From: Lacipirellula limnantheis
Lineage (GTDB): Bacteria > Planctomycetota > Planctomycetia > Pirellulales > Lacipirellulaceae
Direction: 5' to 3'
Length of the DNA stretch: 64,000 bases
NCBI RefSeq assembly: GCF_007746075.1
Contig: NZ_CP036339.1
Coordinates: forward strand, 62,001 to 126,000
In this document: positions 54,001 to 61,841 of the stretch, piece after piece
How positions within the stretch are numbered: the first letter of the stretch is position 1
Layout: every line of letters starts with the position of its first letter
Translations under genes and position numbers: made by a program
The notes under the pieces: generated by a model
Told to the model about the DNA's origin: nothing
Databases searched by the model: none
Seen by the model: only the letters and a program-made list of their open reading frames with translations

Positions 54001-57000
54001 ATGTACCTGCTCGACGAGCCGACCACCGGCCTCCACTTCGCCGACATCGAGCTGCTGCTCAAAGTGCTGCACGACTTCGTCGACGCCGGCAACACGGTGC
54101 TGGTCGTCGAACACAATCTCGACGTCATCAAGACGGCCGACTGGGTGATCGAAATCGGCCCCGAGGGAGGCAAGGCCGGCGGCCAGGTCGTCATGTCGGG
54201 CACGCCGGAGCAGCTGGTACAGCATGCGCTACGAGCAATGGGGAATGCTGAATGGGGAATGGGGAAGGGCAAAAAACCCGACGCCAATTCCGCCCCATCC
54301 CCCATTCCCGATGCCCCATTACTTCCCTCCCACACCGGCCTCTCCCTCGCCCCCTACCTCGGCGTCAAGACGCCCAAATCAATCGCCGCCCACCACGCCG
54401 CCACGTCGCTGCGCGTTCCCGTCCCGCAGGCGACGCACATCACCGTCCGCGGCGCCCGCCAGCACAACCTCCGCAACGTCGACGTCTCCGTCCCCCGCGA
54501 TGAGATGACCGTTTGCTGCGGCCCCAGCGGCAGCGGCAAGACGTCGCTCGCGATGGATACCATCTACGCCGAAGGCCAGCGCCGCTACGTCGAAAGTCTC
54601 TCGAGCTACGCCCGGCAGTTCATCGGTCAGCTGCAGAAGCCGGCGGTCGAGCATATCGAAGGCCTCTCGCCCGCGATCGCCATCGAGCAGCGCACCACCG
54701 GCCACACGCCGCGCTCCACCGTCGGCACCGTCACCGAAATCTACGATTACTTCCGCATCCTGCTGTCGCGACTCGGCCAAATGCATTGCCCCGACTGCGA
54801 CATTCCCATCGGCACGCAAACCTCCGACGAAATCATCGACGCCGTCCTGACCGAGCCCGAAGGGACGAAGGCCTATCTGATGGCCCCGCTGCATCTCGCC
54901 CAGGGCGAACAGTACGAACAGCTGTGGGCCAAGCTCAAGGGCGACGGGTATCTCCGCGTGCGGGTCGACGGAGAAACGTACGAGCTCGACGCGATCCCCG
55001 CCGTCGATCGCCGCCGCAAGCATGACGTTGAAGTGATCATCGACCGCATCACCATTCGCAAGGAAGGTCGCGGCCGCCTCGCCGACAGCATCGAATCCGC
55101 CCTTTCGCTCGGTCGCGGCGTGCTCCACCTCGCGGTCGTCGACGACAAGCAGCCTGAAAGCCGTTGGCCGGTGAAGGTCCACAGCCAGCACCTCGTCTGC
55201 ACTCAGTGCAACCGCAGCTTCGAGACGCTGTCGCCGCATCACTTTTCGTTTAACAGCTCCCTTGGCTGGTGCGGCGCGTGCGAAGGCCTGGGGACCGAAG
55301 TCGGAGCCAACCCCGCGTCGCTCTTCCGCAGCATGTCGATGAGCCTCGCCGAAGGCGCCATTCTCGTCTGGCCGAACGTCAAGCAACCCCTCTTCGCCGC
55401 GATGCTGGCCGCCCTCCGCGACCGCTTCGGCATCCCCGTCGACGTGCCGTTCGACAAGCTGTCCCCGCGCAATCGGCGGCTGGTGATGTACGGCACGGGG
55501 GAAGAGTGGATTGAAGTAGCGGGAGAGGTCCGCGGCGAGAGGCCAGAGGCCGGTAAAAGGGCTTCTAAATCTCCGACCCCCGACCTACGACCTCTCGCCT
55601 CTTTCAGGTTCCAGTACAAAGGCCTCTACCCCGCCCTCGAAGAAGCCTCGCGCTTGTCGCCGCGCTTGCGCGGCCGGCTCGAACATCTCGTCGACGAGAT
55701 CGAATGCAGCCAGTGCGGCGGCAGCCGCTTGCGCGACGACTCCGCCGCCGTCCGCTTCCAGAATCTCACCATCGGAGAGTACTGCGGCTTGCCGCTTAGC
55801 GACCTCCTCCCCACGGTCGAAAAGTGGAAGCTCCCTGCCGCCCAAAAGAAGATCGCCGGCGAGCTAATCCGCGAGATCCGCAATCGTCTCACCTTCCTTA
55901 TCGACGTCGGCCTCGAGTACCTCACCATCGGCCGCTCCGCGCCGACCCTCTCGGGCGGCGAGTCGCAGCGCATTCGCCTCGCGAGCCAGGTCGGCAGCGG
56001 CCTCTGCGGCGTGCTCTACGTCCTCGACGAACCGACGATCGGCCTCCATCCGCGCGACAACACGCGGCTGGTGTCGGCGCTCCACAAGCTCCGCGACCTC
56101 GGCAACACGCTACTGGTGGTCGAGCACGACCGCGACGTCATCGCCGGCGCCGATGGCCTGCTCGACTTCGGCCCCGCCGCCGGCCGCCTCGGCGGCGACA
56201 TCGTCGCCCGCGGCACGCCCGAGGAAGTGAGCAAGAAACGCGGCAGCGTCACAGGACCGTACCTTTCGGGGAAGAAGGCGATTCCAGTCATCAGCAACCG
56301 GCGGGTGACGAATGGGGAAGGCGGAATGGGGAATGGACAAAAGCCCAAGGCAACATCCAAGTCAAAGAAGAGTGATAAGTCCTCCCCGTTCCTCATTCCA
56401 CCTTCCACATTCCCCTCCTCCACCCTCCGCATCCTCGGCGCCCGTCACAACAACCTGAAGGGCGTGAACGTCACGATCCCCCTCGGCACGCTCACCGCGG
56501 TGACCGGCGTCTCGGGGAGCGGCAAAAGCTCTCTGGTCGAAGACGTCCTCTACAACCAGCTCGCGCGCCAGCTCCATCGCGCCAAGACGATCCCCGGCAA
56601 CCACGACTCCATCGCCGGCGTCGAGCAGATCGACAAAGTCATTCGCGTCGACCAACGACCGCTCGGCAATACGCCGTCGTCGAACCCCGCCACCTACACG
56701 GGCGTCTTCGAACTGATCCGCGAGCTCTTCGCCCAGCTTCCTGAGGCGAAAGTCCGCGGCTACGCGGCCCGCCGCTTTAGCTTCAACGTCCCTGGTGGTC
56801 GCTGCGACGACTGCGAGGGCGCCGGCCAGAAGTGCATCGAGATGCACTTCCTCCCCGACGTCTGGGTCGATTGCGATACTTGCCAGGGGCATCGCTACAA
56901 CCGCGAGACGCTCGACGTGAAGTACCGCGGCCGATCGATCGCCGACGTGCTCGAAATGTCGTGCGGCGACGCCCGCGAACTGTTCGAAAACATCCCCAAA

Positions 57001-58596
57001 GTCCGCAAAATCTTGCAAACCCTTTGCGACGTCGGTCTCGATTACGTCGCCCTTGGCCAAAGCGCCGCGACCCTCTCGGGCGGCGAAGCCCAACGCGTCA
57101 AGCTCGCCGCCGAACTTGCGCGGCCCGATACCGGCCGCACGCTTTACATCCTTGACGAACCGACGACCGGCCTCCACTTCGACGACATTGCCAAACTCCT
57201 CGACGTCCTCCACCGCCTCGTCGATCTTGGCAACACGGTGCTCGTGATCGAACACAACCTCGACGTCATCAAGCAGTGCGACTGGCTGATCGACATCGGC
57301 CCCGAAGCCGGCGCCGGCGGCGGCAACGTCGTCGGCCAAGGAACGCCCGAGCAGTTGGTGGAGCAAATGGGGAATGCTGAATGGGGAATGGGAAAGGCGA
57401 AACGCAAGAAGCCAACCACCAAATCCTCCCCATCCCCCATTCCCCATTCCACACTTATCTCCCACACCGCCGCCGCCCTCGCTCCGATCCTCGCGGCTGG
57501 CCCTCACGCCGAGCGGAAATTCTACGACTTCGCCGCCGCCGAGGCGAAGCGCCAAGGCGACCTCGACATCACCGACCTCGGCAAGGAAGTCCAGATGCCG
57601 TGGGAAACCGACGGCCGCAAGTGGCACGTCGAAGACCGCGTCTCACGCAGCGGCGACCCGGTCCGCTGGGATGGCCGCATCCTCGCCGCCATCGACGAGC
57701 GCGTCCACGCCCTCAGCGATTCGTTCCTGACGACCGACTGGTCGCACCGCACGATCGTCGAGATCAACGGCCCGAAGAAGGCCGACGGCTGGTTCTTCCA
57801 CGCCATCACCGGCGAGCCCTGGGTGCTGAAGCTGAAGTTCCGCACTGCGAAGCGCACCTTCAACGCCGAGCGCCTCGCCGCCGAGCTCAACCTGCCGCCG
57901 TTCAACGATCTCGCCGAAATCGAAACCTACGGCAACGGCCCGCGCGTGAAGTGCAAGAACCTGCGCGGGCCATTTCAAGAGGTGCAGGTCTTCGCCCACG
58001 GCTGGGACGAACTCAACACCCCCGCGTTCTGGTCGATGGTCGAGCTGGCTGTCGAAGGCTTCAAAAAATTCACCGAGCGCGTCGGCAAGAATCCCGAAGA
58101 CGTCATGCCGTGGAAGGTCCTCGGCAAGAAATGGCACCTCGCTCGCAAAGGCTTCCCGCCAGGCAAAAAGATCGCCTGGCCTCAAGAAACGCTCGAGGAG
58201 TTATTGGAGCTCCTGGAATCCACCGCCCAAGCGTCTCTCTCCGACGGACTAGCCGCCGGACTGGCAGCTTCAGCGGCCAGTCAACCCGCGTCCCAACCCC
58301 AATACCTCTGGAACAACCAACAAGTCATCCACCTGATGCTCCCCAATCAGCGCCACCCCTGGGCCACCGTCCACACGAAGCGCCCCGTCGGCGTCGACCT
58401 CTCGCTCCACGGCCCGGCCGGCGCCTTCGCCACCGGTCGCGTCGCTCAAATCGGAGTCAAACAGCTGATCCAACCTGGCGCCGAAGGCCTCGACGCCGTG
58501 AAGCTACGCTTCATTGCCCCCGAAGACCTCACGCGCGGCGGCTTGGCGCAGTTTCTCGCCGAACACCTCGAAGCCGTCCGCGCCGTGGCGAAATAG
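51082..58596 (+). CDS. uvrA: Giant double UvrA (two fused excinuclease ABC subunit A units) with C-terminal extension
   Basis: 2504 residues from the ATG at 51082; a frame open to 50872 adds an unrelated leader. Ordinary UvrA has about 950 residues and two ATPase modules; here there are four. Unit 1: Walker A VSGSGKSSL near 33, zinc CPKCGK near 122, signature LSGGESQRI near 576, then module 2 (VTGVSGSGKSSLVND near 760, CEACSGNG...CPVCQGHRFN, LSGGEAQRI near 952). Unit 2: GPSGSGKTSL near 1147, LSGGESQRI near 1623, VTGVSGSGKSSLVED near 1807, CDDCEGAG...CDTCQGHRYN, LSGGEAQRV near 1999. Residues 2127-2504 match no family I know. Five repeat-derived segments lie at joints between modules. Recognises DNA damage for nucleotide excision repair. 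Confidence 0.95.
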   Translation: MPASDIIIKGAREHNLRSVDVTLPRNQLICLTGVSGSGKSSLAFDTLFAEGQRRYVESLSTFARQFLGQMPKPDVDHISGLSPSISISQKSSGNNPRSTVGTITEIYDFLRVLYARVGQGHCPKCGKVITAQSREAIIGRIEQLPAKTKFMVLAPVVRRQKGEFKDLFEDLQKQGFVRARVDGRVVLLTEAQSLDRQMRHDVEVVIDRLVAGPAIRTRLAEAVELALKLGDGNLIVTPEVDNPQPSIELDDEDRAELADRDAEQEAPTPKRVNRAASAKRAPTGDDNSDEEEAEPAAPPAARGRHKGHGQPGDITLSADYACNSCGISFQPPTPQLFSFNSPQGMCLSCDGLGEMFSFDPAKLVPDSSLSFAKGAIELIGAWKDLGRWKRHIYAGVAETMDRKLDLGEHYLLETPWSELSEEQRRIWLWGTGSEHITYTWRNGKASQKYGGTFDGVIPELLEKYRSAKSKSLIAKLEQFMNVIRCPDCDGKRLNEQACAVRLTTSDAAFAGDPTLTLPAICSLPISEAEKFFSGLVLDNTQQQIAEEALKEIRGRLGFLANVGLEYLSLDRTAPTLSGGESQRIRLAGQVGCGLVGVLYILDEPSIGLHPRDNDRLLATLERLRDLGNTVVVVEHDEDTMRAADHIIDFGPGPGVRGGKVVGIGKAKDVEKSKESVTGAYLSGRRRIEVPKHRRGANGEGGMGNGENAKRAGSSPTSAPAPFPIPHSPLASQPVLRVVGARHNNLRNVDVEIPLGKFVCVTGVSGSGKSSLVNDIVSESLLRDLMGGKGVPGEHDRIEGIEQLDKLIAIDQTPIGRTPRSNPATYIKVFDEIRNLYAQLSESKRRGYKPGRFSFNVVGGRCEACSGNGSNKLEMDFLADVWITCPVCQGHRFNHETLQVLFKGKSISEVLDMDIQQAMEHFENVPAIYDRLATLHAVGLDYMKLGQPSPTLSGGEAQRIKLARELVKKSTGRTMYLLDEPTTGLHFADIELLLKVLHDFVDAGNTVLVVEHNLDVIKTADWVIEIGPEGGKAGGQVVMSGTPEQLVQHALRAMGNAEWGMGKGKKPDANSAPSPIPDAPLLPSHTGLSLAPYLGVKTPKSIAAHHAATSLRVPVPQATHITVRGARQHNLRNVDVSVPRDEMTVCCGPSGSGKTSLAMDTIYAEGQRRYVESLSSYARQFIGQLQKPAVEHIEGLSPAIAIEQRTTGHTPRSTVGTVTEIYDYFRILLSRLGQMHCPDCDIPIGTQTSDEIIDAVLTEPEGTKAYLMAPLHLAQGEQYEQLWAKLKGDGYLRVRVDGETYELDAIPAVDRRRKHDVEVIIDRITIRKEGRGRLADSIESALSLGRGVLHLAVVDDKQPESRWPVKVHSQHLVCTQCNRSFETLSPHHFSFNSSLGWCGACEGLGTEVGANPASLFRSMSMSLAEGAILVWPNVKQPLFAAMLAALRDRFGIPVDVPFDKLSPRNRRLVMYGTGEEWIEVAGEVRGERPEAGKRASKSPTPDLRPLASFRFQYKGLYPALEEASRLSPRLRGRLEHLVDEIECSQCGGSRLRDDSAAVRFQNLTIGEYCGLPLSDLLPTVEKWKLPAAQKKIAGELIREIRNRLTFLIDVGLEYLTIGRSAPTLSGGESQRIRLASQVGSGLCGVLYVLDEPTIGLHPRDNTRLVSALHKLRDLGNTLLVVEHDRDVIAGADGLLDFGPAAGRLGGDIVARGTPEEVSKKRGSVTGPYLSGKKAIPVISNRRVTNGEGGMGNGQKPKATSKSKKSDKSSPFLIPPSTFPSSTLRILGARHNNLKGVNVTIPLGTLTAVTGVSGSGKSSLVEDVLYNQLARQLHRAKTIPGNHDSIAGVEQIDKVIRVDQRPLGNTPSSNPATYTGVFELIRELFAQLPEAKVRGYAARRFSFNVPGGRCDDCEGAGQKCIEMHFLPDVWVDCDTCQGHRYNRETLDVKYRGRSIADVLEMSCGDARELFENIPKVRKILQTLCDVGLDYVALGQSAATLSGGEAQRVKLAAELARPDTGRTLYILDEPTTGLHFDDIAKLLDVLHRLVDLGNTVLVIEHNLDVIKQCDWLIDIGPEAGAGGGNVVGQGTPEQLVEQMGNAEWGMGKAKRKKPTTKSSPSPIPHSTLISHTAAALAPILAAGPHAERKFYDFAAAEAKRQGDLDITDLGKEVQMPWETDGRKWHVEDRVSRSGDPVRWDGRILAAIDERVHALSDSFLTTDWSHRTIVEINGPKKADGWFFHAITGEPWVLKLKFRTAKRTFNAERLAAELNLPPFNDLAEIETYGNGPRVKCKNLRGPFQEVQVFAHGWDELNTPAFWSMVELAVEGFKKFTERVGKNPEDVMPWKVLGKKWHLARKGFPPGKKIAWPQETLEELLELLESTAQASLSDGLAAGLAASAASQPASQPQYLWNNQQVIHLMLPNQRHPWATVHTKRPVGVDLSLHGPAGAFATGRVAQIGVKQLIQPGAEGLDAVKLRFIAPEDLTRGGLAQFLAEHLEAVRAVAK
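53170..53266 (+). repeat. In-frame heptamer hairpin A in uvrA (between ATPase modules 1 and 2)
   Basis: Left arm of four 7-nt words: AATGGGG (53170-53176), AAGGCGG, AATGGGG, AATGGGG. Right arm: CCCCATT (53240-53246), CCCCATT, CCTCATT, then CCCCAC. The arms are complementary. Translated, it gives NGEGGMGNGE and a PIPHSPL segment. The first 26 nt are identical to element C at 56311. Confidence 0.92.
54237..54320 (+). repeat. In-frame heptamer hairpin B in uvrA (end of unit 1)
   Basis: Left words AATGGGG, AATGCTG, AATGGGG, AATGGGG (54237-54264); right words CCCCATC, CCCCATT, CCCGATG, CCCCATT (54293-54320). Translated MGNAEWGMG and SPIPDAP. The first 27 nt are identical to element D at 57366. 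Confidence 0.92.
55523..55607 (+). repeat. In-frame heptamer hairpin E in uvrA (unit 2, first module)
   Basis: Left words GAGAGGT, CCGCGGC, GAGAGGC, CAGAGGC (55523-55550); right words CCGACCC, CCGACCT, ACGACCT, CTCGCCT, CTTTCAG (55573-55607). A different heptamer family from A-D, in a different linker. The reading frame is kept. Confidence 0.8.
56311..56418 (+). repeat. In-frame heptamer hairpin C in uvrA (between ATPase modules 3 and 4)
   Basis: Left words AATGGGG, AAGGCGG, AATGGGG, AATGGAC (56311-56338); right words CCCCGTT, CCTCATT, CCACCTT, CCACATT, CCCCTCC (56384-56418). It sits at the place homologous to element A but its flanks differ from A's. Confidence 0.9.
57366..57448 (+). repeat. 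In-frame heptamer hairpin D in uvrA (end of unit 2)
   Basis: Left words AATGGGG, AATGCTG, AATGGGG, AATGGGA (57366-57393); right words CCCCATC, CCCCATT, CCCCATT (57428-57448). Translated MGNAEWGMG and SPIPHSTL. Located at the place homologous to element B. Confidence 0.92.
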
Positions 58597-58907
58597 TCGC
58601 CGGCAATCTGTCGTGCCTAACGGCAACGTTCTCTGCGCGCGGGCCGTACGATGTTGCCATTTTGCCACGCTGCGCCCTAATCGAAACAATCGGCCCCGAT
58701 TTCGGCATCTTGCCGCCGGAAACGCCCCTAGTTTCGCCGCGCGAAGCTACTTCTCTGACATAGCTTTTTAAGGTCCAGCGATCCCTCCTTCGTTCCCGCC
58801 TCGTCGACGTCGCGGCCCGGCTCCTCTCCGCGACGACTCATCCTTGTTCGCCGTGCTCTGTGCGTTTGACCGCGCACTGGCCTACTCATCGTGGATGCCA
58901 AACCATC

Positions 58908-60428
58908 GTGAAGACTCTACCCGCAGCGCGTCCGCGCTCTCTGCAATTTGAATCGCTCGAACGCCGCGAAGTGATGGCGGCCGCCGTCACCGCCAGCTTC
59001 AATGCCGGCGTGCTCACCGTTACCGGCACCGCCGGCAACGATCAGATCAATTTCCTGCAAACGAGCAACCGCATCTCGGTCGCCGGCATCGCCGGCAGTT
59101 GGGCGGCGGGCGACGTGAAGTCGATCGTCGTTAACAGTCTCGCCGGCGACGACGTCGTCTCGCTCAATAGCATCGCCAACGGCGGCAATCAGGCGCTGGC
59201 CGAGGATTTCACCGTCAACGCCGGCGCCGGATCGGAACGGGTGAAATTGGCCGACGGCCGCTACGTCCTCTTCAGCAACCAGTCGTTTCGCCTCACCACG
59301 GCTGGCGTGGCAACCGTCAACGGCCAAGCGATTCCCGTCCCCGCGCCGCCGAAGCCCGCCAATTGGTTCGAAGCCAACGTCCGCGACGCTGCGTTGAAGA
59401 GCCTCGGCGCGTCGCTCTTCAACGACGGGATCATCGACCGCAACGATGCGATCGCCCTCTTCCGCAGCGCCGAAGACGGCAGCGTCGTCGATCAGACCGA
59501 ACTGACCGACCTTCGCGCCATTGCCGCCAACGCGAAACTTTTCGGTACGCTCGATTACGTCGGCAAACTCACCAGCTACATCGTCTCGGCTAACGCAGCC
59601 AATGCGAAGTATCTTGGCGGGACGCTCGGCAACCTCGCCGCCGGTTCCAGCGCCGCCCAGCTGGAAAAACTGATCGGCAAGTGGTTCCTGGGGAACGATC
59701 GCCCCGTCGCCGCGGGGACCTACAAGCAGGTGGCCGGGCAGCTGTTCGTCAACGGCGCCAGTTACGAAGACATCAAGCAAGGCTCGGTCGGCGACTGCTA
59801 CTTCATGGCGTCGCTTGCCGAGACCGCGCTGAAGAATCCGGGAATCATCAACAACATGTTCGTCGTCAACGGCGACGGCACCTACACGGTGAAGTTCTAC
59901 AACGGCGGGCAGACCGCGTACGTCACCGTCGACGCCTACCTGCCGACGAATGCGTATAACCAGGTGATCTACGCCGGCATGGGGGCGTCGATCGCCAACG
60001 CCGGCAACGAGCTGTGGACGATGCTCGCGGAGAAGGCGTACGTCCAACTCAACGAGATGGGTTGGCAACGCGCCGGCCTCCCCGGCTCGGGCCAAAACTC
60101 CTACGCCGCGATCTCCGGCGGCTACTGCTACGCGGCGCTCGGCCACATCACCGGCCAGTCGACGGTAGCCTTCGCGGCGACGAGCGCGCAGGCGAACTTC
60201 AGCGTCTTCGTCACGGCGTACAACCAAGGAAAGATGATCGAGTTCGCATCCAAGAGCGCGCCCGCCTCCAGCGCCGTGGTCGGCGGCCACGCCTACGCGG
60301 TGGTCGGGTACAACGCGACGGCGCAAACGATCACGCTGTTCAACCCGTGGGGCGCCAACTACGCTAGGGTGACAATGACTTGGGCGCAGATTCAAGGGAG
60401 CTTTAGCTACTTTGATCGCACGGCGTAG
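58908..60428 (+). CDS. Calpain-like cysteine protease with LEPR-XLL export signal
   Basis: 506 residues from the GTG at 58908 (KTLPAARPRSLQFESLERREVMAA); an earlier GTG at 58860 is possible. FESLERREVM is the LEPR-XLL-type signature, so the protein is probably exported. Residues about 25-100 contain short repeats like VTGTAGNDQINF and SLAGDDVVSL. The C-terminal half is a calpain-like domain: catalytic Cys297 in QGSVGDCYFMASLA, His461 in VGGHAYAVVGYN and Asn479 in LFNPWG. All three catalytic residues are present, so it may be active; no calcium-binding EF-hand is obvious except the DGIIDRNDAIALF segment near 200. Confidence 0.88.
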   Translation: MKTLPAARPRSLQFESLERREVMAAAVTASFNAGVLTVTGTAGNDQINFLQTSNRISVAGIAGSWAAGDVKSIVVNSLAGDDVVSLNSIANGGNQALAEDFTVNAGAGSERVKLADGRYVLFSNQSFRLTTAGVATVNGQAIPVPAPPKPANWFEANVRDAALKSLGASLFNDGIIDRNDAIALFRSAEDGSVVDQTELTDLRAIAANAKLFGTLDYVGKLTSYIVSANAANAKYLGGTLGNLAAGSSAAQLEKLIGKWFLGNDRPVAAGTYKQVAGQLFVNGASYEDIKQGSVGDCYFMASLAETALKNPGIINNMFVVNGDGTYTVKFYNGGQTAYVTVDAYLPTNAYNQVIYAGMGASIANAGNELWTMLAEKAYVQLNEMGWQRAGLPGSGQNSYAAISGGYCYAALGHITGQSTVAFAATSAQANFSVFVTAYNQGKMIEFASKSAPASSAVVGGHAYAVVGYNATAQTITLFNPWGANYARVTMTWAQIQGSFSYFDRTA

Positions 60429-60432
60429 CGAG

Positions 60433-60462
60433 TAGCCGCGGGTCAACGACCGGCCGGAGCGC
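60433..60462. repeat. TAGCCGCGGGTC repeat, copy 1
   Basis: 30 nt with one mismatch to the copy at 62639-62668; contains a short inverted pair GCGGGTC/GACCGGC. It directly follows the calpain-like gene stop. Confidence 0.65.
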
Positions 60463-60504
60463 TTTCGCCAATGGTCTGAGTGCTCTGAGGTACATGCTGC
60501 TATC

Positions 60505-60579
60505 CTTTCAGGGCTGTGAATTTTTGCGGGCTCGTGCCCCGGGGGTAGATCGCAGGTGCGATCAACCCCGGGCTGAAAG
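60505..60579. repeat. CTTTCAG/CTGAAAG hairpin repeat
   Basis: Outer arms CTTTCAG and CTGAAAG, inner arms CCCCGGGGGTAGATCGCA and TGCGATCAACCCCGGG. Placed between the convergent calpain-like gene and ABC permease gene, so it could terminate both. Confidence 0.65.
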
Positions 60580-60617
60580 TTGGAATGCTTTCAGCGTTCC
60601 TCCAGGAAGAACGTATC

Positions 60618-61841
60618 TCAATTCGTCGCGACTTGCCGCGTGCGACGCTTGTCCACTGGCGTATGCAGCATCAACCGGTACTCGCCCGTGAGGCTCCACG
60701 TCGCCAGCGTCGGCCTCATTCCGGCGGCAGCTAGGACGATGACGAACATCGTGACAAAGGCCGTCGCCGCAGTCGGCGCGCCCAAGAGCAGTAGCACTCT
60801 TGGGATGATTAGCCCTGCCGCTAGCGTCATGAGCGGAGCGATGAAGACTCGATCGTAGCCGGGGATGAAAAAGCGGCCGGTTTTAATGCGGCCGTGCAGA
60901 CTGATCGGCCACGCGCACCAAATGGCGTAGCTATAGAGCCTTATCAAAGCGGCGATCAGGCCGACGCCTCCAGCGACGAGCGGCAACGCCCGATGCACCA
61001 CATCGGCTACAGGGCGATTTTGCATAACGGCGTCGTGCTCTTCCATCGAGTTGATGGTCATCGTCGCGTTGACCGCCAACCAACCGCAAAAACCGGCCAG
61101 CAGTAGTGTCTCCCGCCCGTTGAGTAGCGGTGCGATCTGCGTACCGCGCCAAGGATGGACCAGCGGCCACCACGCGCATGAACCGTCGGCTTCCTGCTGC
61201 TTGGTGACGTCGATCTGGAACTTCGACGTTGGCACAAGCTCCCATGGGTAGTCTCGCAGCGTGCTGCGCCAACCCCACTCACTCGCCGCGGCCGCTGCGC
61301 AGACGCAGGCGAGAGCCAGCAGCGGTTGCATTGCCAGGGCCAGTACGGGGAGCATCGTGAGCAATCCGACGGCCGTGCCGGCCGCCACATATTGCTTCTT
61401 CACGCTGTTCGCAAAGGTGAGAATCGCGATGAACGGTAACAGGAACGCGAGCGGCACCCACAATGAGCCAGGCCAGTGCCAGAACGCGATCATCGCTGCC
61501 GACAGACATACGGCGTCTTGCGACGCCAACTCGATACGGCCAAAGGGCAACTGCCCGCCGGGATTCCAGGGCGTCGTCTCTAGCCAAGCCCTGAATCTCG
61601 ATTGGTAGATCGGGTTGATCATGTAAGCGCGCCACGTGGCCCAGCCGACTAAGCAGCAGAGGAGCCACACCCGTGGACCACTCACTTGCTGGAAATCATC
61701 CGGCAGTTGGCCGATCTCAAGTTGCAGTAGCGTGTAGAAACTCCGCTCCAACCCCCAGAAAAAAATGGCGCCCACGAGAACGAGCTTCAGAAAGTTCGGA
61801 GGCAACGTCGCTGTCAACCATTCTGCAATTCGTTTGATCAC
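60618..61841 (-). CDS. ABC exporter permease subunit
   Basis: 407 residues with a GTG start at 61841, overlapping the ATPase stop in a GTGA arrangement and preceded by GGAGGAGGGG. The frame extends to 62066 but that part is antisense-like and has no ribosome site. About eight to ten transmembrane helices (for example LVLVGAIFFWGLERSFYTLL, VWLLCCLVGWATWRAYMI, LLLAGFCGWLAVNATMTINS, APLMTLAAGLIIPRVLLLLGA). Not in a family I recognise firmly; with the ATPase it makes a two-gene exporter. Confidence 0.82.
   Translation of the reverse strand: MIKRIAEWLTATLPPNFLKLVLVGAIFFWGLERSFYTLLQLEIGQLPDDFQQVSGPRVWLLCCLVGWATWRAYMINPIYQSRFRAWLETTPWNPGGQLPFGRIELASQDAVCLSAAMIAFWHWPGSLWVPLAFLLPFIAILTFANSVKKQYVAAGTAVGLLTMLPVLALAMQPLLALACVCAAAAASEWGWRSTLRDYPWELVPTSKFQIDVTKQQEADGSCAWWPLVHPWRGTQIAPLLNGRETLLLAGFCGWLAVNATMTINSMEEHDAVMQNRPVADVVHRALPLVAGGVGLIAALIRLYSYAIWCAWPISLHGRIKTGRFFIPGYDRVFIAPLMTLAAGLIIPRVLLLLGAPTAATAFVTMFVIVLAAAGMRPTLATWSLTGEYRLMLHTPVDKRRTRQVATN

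Noticed and set aside
53170..57448. Frameshift or assembly error in uvrA
   Set aside because: The reading frame is open through all five elements and resumes the correct UvrA domain each time, so error is unlikely.
58917..60446. 509-residue open frame on the minus strand
   Set aside because: Antisense of the calpain-like gene, which has clear catalytic motifs.
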